Source of the DNA: Dissophora ornata
Taxonomy: Eukaryota > Mortierellomycota > Mortierellomycetes > Mortierellales > Mortierellaceae
Length of the DNA stretch: 11,387 bases
Assembly: GCA_025201705.1 (NCBI GenBank)
Contig: MU617528.1
Location: forward strand, 1-11,387
Reading direction: 5' to 3'
Shown: positions 7,021-11,387 of the stretch, piece after piece
Position numbering within the stretch: position 1 is the stretch's first letter
Layout of the letters: every line of letters starts with the position of its first letter
Program-made: the position numbers and the translations under genes
The notes under the pieces: generated by a model
Told to the model about the DNA's origin: nothing
Seen by the model: only the letters and a program-made list of their open reading frames with translations
The model's database searches: none

Positions 7021-7230
7021 TAGAAGGGAGTGAGATTGAGGAATACATCATATTGTCATTATTGGATGTTGGGGGTGTGTGTGCGCATGTTTGAATGAGA
7101 GGCGTGGAAAAGAGCTGTCAGGCTGATCACCCGCATGGGGGATACAACACCCGTTGCCTATCAAGCAGAGCTCGTGGGCAGTTGTTCCACGTGAGGGGGG
7201 AATGAGCAGAGCGTCTAGAGAGCAGCACTA

Positions 7231-7236
7231 AATAAA
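7231..7236 (+). terminator. Poly(A) signal AATAAA of the 555-aa gene
   Basis: AATAAA 255 bases after the stop codon; it is the first one met on this strand, so it is the best candidate for 3' end formation. Confidence 0.45.
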
Positions 7237-7279
7237 AAGCATGCGTTGAGCTTGAACCCTCGGCAGAGATTGCATCGTG

Positions 7280-7347
7280 GAGAGGGGAAGGGAGAAAGGG
7301 AGAGAGGAGAGAGAGAGGAGAGAGAGAGGAGAGAGAGAGAGAGAGAG
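7280..7347 (+). repeat. Purine (GA/GGA) simple repeat
   Basis: A 68-base, almost purely purine stretch of GA and GGA units on the plus strand. Such tracts can form triplex DNA and often act as promoter elements, but no role is shown. Confidence 0.8.
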
Positions 7348-7505
7348 CATGTTTGTATGAATGTATGACGGATGTAGACAGACACATGCTATGATAGGGT
7401 GTGGATCGGGGGGGATGAAAAGGATACCCCTTGTACCCCTTGTAGATCGCATTTCAGGAACAACGTGCTTGGTGCCTGTCTGTGCAGACAGCACACGCTC
7501 GACAC

Positions 7506-7536
7506 CCTCTCTCTCACTCTCACACACACACACACA
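7506..7536 (+). repeat. CT/CA microsatellite
   Basis: CT dinucleotides pass into about eight CA dinucleotides, all in the intergenic region. Confidence 0.85.
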
Positions 7537-7847
7537 GCTCGGGGCCAGCGGGGTTCAGGGCTGCGCGTGGGAACGGCTCGAGGGAGAGCAGCGGGAGGGG
7601 AGCCCCGCATCGTGTTTGGGCGGGGTAGCCCGGCTAGGTCTTTTTTTTATTTTTAGGGCAGTGAGAGAGTGAATGAATGAGTGAATGTGTGGACTGGAAT
7701 GAGCAGAGTGGAATCCAGATCCAGATTCGATGCATCCTCGCTGGATCGCAACAGCAACAGCTTTCTCTCCTTGTTTTCATGTTTTTATTTTATGCTTTGC
7801 GTTCCTGTCCGGAGGCGGACAACCATAAAAAAAATTTTGTTCAACGG

Positions 7848-8088
7848 GTGAGTGTGTGTGTGCCTGTGTGTATTTCTGTGTGTGTGCCTGGGTGCTCTCT
7901 TTCGGATTCTTCGTTGCAGTCATTCCGATTCAGGATTCAAAGAGGAGCCCTGTCTCTTTCTCCTCTTTCTCTTCTCTCTTTCTAATCATCTTCCGATTCA
8001 ACTCCCCACTCTTCTCATTCTTCTCATTCCCTTTTGCGATCTTGCTTTATTTCGCTTTTTATATTTTTATTTTTATTTATTTTGGTAG
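7848..8088 (+). other. Candidate 5'-UTR intron of the carrier gene
   Basis: A strong donor (GGGTGAGT, intron G at 7848) and a TAG acceptor (8086-8088) behind a long T-rich stretch would bound a 241-bp intron ending 12 bases before the ATG at 8101. The size is like the gene's second coding intron (242 bp). This is inference from splice-site likeness only. Confidence 0.3.
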
Positions 8089-8100
8089 TATTCAAATTCA

Positions 8101-11100
8101 ATGTCTACTTCCCTAGAAACTGACCCCGCCATGACAGAGGCTGCCAAAGACCGTACTTCCATCAAGCTCATGGACCTGCCCATGCACCCTAAAAAGATCA
8201 AACCAGCTTCCAAGCCTAATCCCAACCAGGACAACAACAACAACCACTCAACAACGACAACAATGTCCACCGCAAAGCCTGCTGCTGCCCCTGCCGGTGC
8301 AACTGCTGCCGATCACTCCTCGTCATTACCACACTCCTCAATACCGGATCCTAATCCCATTGTCAATATTGAAGCCGACTCGGATCCCACTTTTTTGCCT
8401 GCAGAAGAAACTGATCAACCAACAACACACACCGACCACAAGGATTCCTCTTCCCCCTCCTCCTCCTCCTCCTTCTCGTCACAAAAACAACACTCTGGTC
8501 TCAACAAACATGAAAAGAAACAAGACAACAATAAGGAACAACAAGGAGCCAGGTTCAGGGCCGGTAACCCCCCTCATTACGAAACCCGGGAGGAACGTCA
8601 GAACCGGATCCGGAAACAGTTCAATCAGCTGGACCACCAGCGATCCGGGTTCCTGGATGCTAATTCTCTTGTTGGTTTCTTTGCCGAGGTGACCCCTGAC
8701 AAGAAGGTGCAAGAGCGTTATGCGGACGAGCTGTTGCAGCTGTGTCACTCCAGGAACCTAGGTCGACACGATAGCAGTAGTAGTGGTAGTAGTAGTATTG
8801 ACCACAGCCATAACGATGGCAACGGAAACAAAGTGCCATTGGACCACACAAGCGACGGAAACGGCAGTAATAATCATGGCAATGGTGAGGGCCACGTTTA
8901 TGGTCATCAGGGCAACAACAACAAACATCGATATGACGGCCAGGTCCGATATGACGACTTTGAAGTGTTTGTGGAAGAAAAGGAGGAGAGACTGTGGAAC
9001 CTGTTCAGGGAGATCGACCATAACAACGATAATGGTAAGAAAAACAAACAACAAACAACAGCAACAGCAACAGCAACAACAGGGCATTCATTGTCCGTTG
9101 ATTTTTCTTTTTCTTTTTCAGTCGAAAAACTTTTTTTTTTTTTCTTATTGCGGATCAATGGTCAATTGCTGTAACTGATCATGGGTCCTATTTTTTTTTT
9201 TGAATCTCTCGAAAAAATAGAAATCCAGCCCGAGGAGTTACAGGCATCTCTGGCCAAGGCCGGGATCAACTTGTCAGATGCAGATCTGAGTCGGTTTATC
9301 AAAGCCATGGACAAGGATGGAGATGGAATGATCGACTATGAGGAATGGCGCGATTTTCTTGTGGTAAGCTAATTTCTTTACACACAGAACAGCAAATCAC
9401 ACAGTGATGCATCGTCAATCAATGAATCTATTCTATTGTTAGCATGGGAATAATAATTGGAAGGCTGGAGCGAGGGCGATGCAATATCCGTGGGATGATT
9501 TGTTTTGAATGCCCAATTTAATCGCACTCTATTGCGCACATCACATTGTTCTAATATCTTTTTATTTTTTCATATGTCGTTCGTTCATCCTCCTATCACC
9601 CATAGCTGCTCCCACGCGAAACGACACTCAAAGAGATTTTCCACTATGTCCAGGAGGTCGTGGCTCAGGTCGGTGTCGATGGAGATGTGGTAATGCCACC
9701 GTCCAACAATGACTACGTGGCTAGGTATCTCCTAGCTGGAGCCATTGCTGGTGCTGTTTCCAGGACAGGTGAGACATCAAAGATGATATTTCTCCCATCG
9801 AAACCTGCAATAAGCCTTCCCGTTGACACCTCTTTTTTATATTCATAAATGTTATTCAGCCACAGCACCGCTGGACCGCCTCAAAGTATACCTCATCACC
9901 AACTCTGTACCAGCTTTGACGGGATCAGCAGCCCAGGCAGGACTCAAACATATACCCAAGTTCTCTAGCCCCAACCCCAATGCTGTGGCACCCGTCAAAC
10001 AACGATTGCTTTGGACAGCAATCACGGAGCTGTACCACCAAGGAGGCCTTAAAACCTTTTTCCGAGGCAATGGACTCAACATTATCAAGATTGCACCAGA
10101 GTCCGCCATCAAGTTTTATACGTATGAGACCAGCAAGTCGTTCATTGTCAGCCACGTACCCTCGTTGACGGTCCAACCTCACCATCACCATCACCATCAT
10201 GAAGGCTCAGCGACGAATGGAGCCAAAGCGCATGCTGTATCGACACATCCTCCAGATATCGCAACATCAGGACGGTTCTTGGCAGGAGGTATCGCTGGTT
10301 TGGTATCGCAGTTTTCGATTTACCCACTCGAGACGATCAAGACGAGAATCATGGCCTCTACAGGCAGGGGCAAACAAGGGGGAGCGACTGCAACAGTGTC
10401 GTTACCAGTATCTTCTACGACAGGATCAGCATCATCATTATTATCGACAGTCTCACAGGCACAGGCGGTAGCAGAAGCAGCCATCTCCAGGAAGCCATGT
10501 ATACGATCTGTGGCTCGTGAGATGTGGCAAAGAGCAGGGTTACGTGGTTTCTATCGTGGATTGGGACCTTCATTGGTTGGAATCTTTCCCTATGCGGCCA
10601 TTGACCTATCTGTGTTTGAGACACTCAAATTTGGATATATGCGATGGAAGGCTGGTGTACATGAAGGGGATGAAGGAAGTGAAGAAAAGTCGTTGGAGAG
10701 ACCTAGTGTGTTTGTGTTGTTGGCTTGTGGAACGATTAGTGGAAGTGTTGGAGCGACAAGTGTTTATCCGTTGAGTCTTGTCCGTACGAGGTAATGGCAT
10801 TTTTCTAATGAAGTGTAAAAACACACACACACACACACACACAGAGTTCTAATCATGTACTATTTTCATTTTCATTTTCATTTTTTTTTTTCATGGATGA
10901 TAAAGGTTACAAGCCCAGGGAACACCACAACACCCGCAGACATATACCTCGACACTGGATGTGTTTAGAAAGACGTTTGAACAGGAGGGCGTTCGTGGGT
11001 TCTACAAGGGCATGGTTCCGACTTTGACCAAGGTACGCGAGAGGGAAACTGCCGCATAGTGTCTACAACCTCATGTTCTGTACCTTTGAGTCTGCTTTGT

Positions 11101-11203
11101 CTGACGCCCATTTTTTTTTTTGTCATTCGCCTGATAGGTTGTACCGGCTGTCAGTATCTCTTATGTTGTGTACGAGTACAGCAAACGAGAACTTGGGCTT
11201 TAA
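8101..11203 (+). CDS. SAL1: Calcium-dependent mitochondrial ATP-Mg/Pi carrier (SCaMC/Sal1 type)
   Basis: This inner-membrane antiporter exchanges ATP-Mg (or ADP) for phosphate and is switched by calcium through EF-hands facing the intermembrane space. Six exons (8101-9034, 9221-9363, 9606-9768, 9860-10790, 10906-11032, 11138-11203) join in frame to 787 residues; the introns are 186, 242, 91, 115 and 105 bp, all GT..AG. Residues 1-165 are Ser/Asn/Pro-rich and disordered. EF1 (178-189) is degenerate. EF2 (about 216-286) is split by a low-complexity insertion. EF3 (306-317, DHNNDNEIQPEE, formed across exons 1 and 2) and EF4 (342-353, DKDGDGMIDYEE) look functional and lead into WRDFL and the LLPRETTLKEIF linker. 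The carrier domain has three repeats with PLDRLK (417-422), PLETIK (569-574) and PLSLVR (717-722), and RGNG, RGLG and KGM motifs. A seven-His run (521-527) and an approximately 46-residue Ser/Ala insert (about 581-626) lie in loops. Fungal and animal relatives are about 475-550 aa; the excess is disordered insertions. The family is certain; the symbol is by analogy with yeast. Confidence 0.92.
8758..8931 (+). other. Low-complexity insertion inside EF-hand 2 of the carrier
   Basis: Codons 220-277 encode a Ser/Asn/Gly/His-rich stretch between CHSRN, which ends the first half of an EF-hand, and YDGQVRYDDF, which carries loop positions 5-12. The DNA includes AGT, AAC and GGN repeats. There is no stop and the frame is kept, so it could be translated or could be an unrecognised in-frame intron (GTAGTA or GTGAGG donors and CAG acceptors exist inside). 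Confidence 0.6.
9109..9220 (+). promoter_or_regulatory. Competing 3' splice sites of carrier intron 1
   Basis: Two acceptors are possible for the donor at 9035. The distal TAG at 9218-9220 rebuilds a perfect 12-residue EF-hand loop and continues the protein. The proximal CAG at 9119-9121, behind a strong T-rich tract, keeps the same frame but reaches TAA at 9172-9174. The distal site is taken as productive. Confidence 0.6.
10821..10891 (+). repeat. CA microsatellite, TTTTCA repeats and T run in carrier intron 4
   Basis: A CA tract (10821-10843) is followed by three TTTTCAT-like units (10863-10881) and a T run to 10891, all in intron 4. The T-rich part supplies the polypyrimidine tract before the AAAG acceptor at 10905. 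Confidence 0.85.
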
Positions 11204-11304
11204 AAGCTTAACAACAAAACTTACTTGACCCTTGGCAACGAAGGAAGGAAGGAAGGGGAAAGAAAAAAGGGCTTATTCCTGCCCGCAGTTTCTAGCATGA
11301 ATCG

Positions 11305-11306
<2 letters not shown>
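11204..11306 (+). other. Start of the 3' UTR of the carrier gene
   Basis: About 100 bases after the TAA stop, with a short GGAA repeat (about 11239-11256). No AATAAA is present, so the poly(A) signal must lie beyond the T run or be non-canonical. Confidence 0.5.

Positions 11307-11387
<81 letters not shown>
11307..11387 (+). repeat. T homopolymer of 81 bases at the window end
   Basis: An uninterrupted T run reaches the end of the window. It is most simply a real long poly(T) tract at which assembly stopped, or an artefact of read extension. Confidence 0.9.

Larger units (their letters stand above)
6976..8100. other. 1.1-kb spacer with simple repeats, no gene seen
   Basis: This stretch holds the 3' UTR of the 555-aa gene (AATAAA at 7231) and the promoter and leader of the carrier gene. 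It contains GA tracts (6983-7020, 7280-7347), a CT/CA tract (7506-7536), a GC-rich patch (about 7537-7635) and a T-rich leader (about 7960-8090). Reading frames here are short and made of simple repeats. I saw no tRNA-like cloverleaf or conserved B-box motif. A donor-like GTGAGT at 7848 and a TAG at 8086-8088 may bound a 5'-UTR intron. Confidence 0.5.

Noticed and set aside
8758..9087. Minus-strand reading frames with Cys runs and valine-rich stretches opposite carrier exon 1
   Set aside because: They are antisense translations of AAC and AGT repeats and have no conserved features.
9181..9372. A separate short EF-hand protein starting at 9181
   Set aside because: It is exon 2 of the carrier plus intron flanks; the start lies in intron 1 and the end runs into intron 2.
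2490..11203. A mitochondrial gene cluster linking the PGP phosphatase and the ATP-Mg/Pi carrier
   Set aside because: The genes are 4.5 kb apart on opposite strands with unrelated genes between; common location in mitochondria is not evidence for clustering.
11307..11387. Poly(T) as the poly(A) tail of a minus-strand retroelement insertion
   Set aside because: No retroelement sequence or target-site duplication is visible next to it, and nothing beyond it can be read.

Overview
The window is nuclear DNA of a filamentous fungus. Its genes are short-intron (about 90-240 bp, GT..AG) protein-coding genes with AATAAA-type poly(A) signals, very long homopolymer and GA/CA tracts outside coding sequence, and proteins rich in Ser, His, Gln and Asn runs. 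This style, together with the gene set, fits an early-diverging Mucoromycota lineage such as Mortierellales; the placement is an inference, not proven here. The window ends in an 81-base T run that looks like a contig edge. No prokaryotic operon, CRISPR array, rRNA, tRNA or intact transposon was found.

Layout, left to right. (1) 21-1685 (+): a type II membrane glycosyltransferase of the GDP-fucose O-fucosyltransferase kind. (2) 1922-2164 (-): a small 80-residue ORF of unknown function, convergent with (1). (3) 2490-3545 (-): a four-exon gene, reconstructed here, for a GEP4-type mitochondrial phosphatidylglycerophosphate phosphatase (235 aa). (4) 4024-4635 (-): a two-exon, four-helix membrane protein of the DUF1772 (anthrone oxygenase-like) family (163 aa). 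(5) 5308-6975 (+): a 555-residue, intrinsically disordered, Ser/His/Pro-rich orphan carrying a hexanucleotide repeat. (6) 8101-11203 (+): a six-exon gene for a calcium-regulated mitochondrial ATP-Mg/Pi carrier (SCaMC/Sal1 type, 787 aa), complete to its stop codon.

Exon joins for (3), (4) and (6) were worked out base by base; each keeps frame and rebuilds family motifs across the junctions (HAD motifs, an EF-hand loop, mitochondrial-carrier signatures). Genes 3 and 6 both act at the mitochondrial inner membrane (cardiolipin precursor synthesis and adenine nucleotide/phosphate balance), but the spacing and strands give no sign of a functional cluster. Genes 4 and 5 are head to head over a 672-bp spacer that holds a 35-base A tract and a GA repeat.

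I do not see an undescribed multi-gene system. The points most worth checking are the low-complexity insertion inside the second EF-hand of the carrier, a premature alternative acceptor that would yield a carrier-less EF-hand protein, and the two unrecognised proteins (80 and 555 aa).
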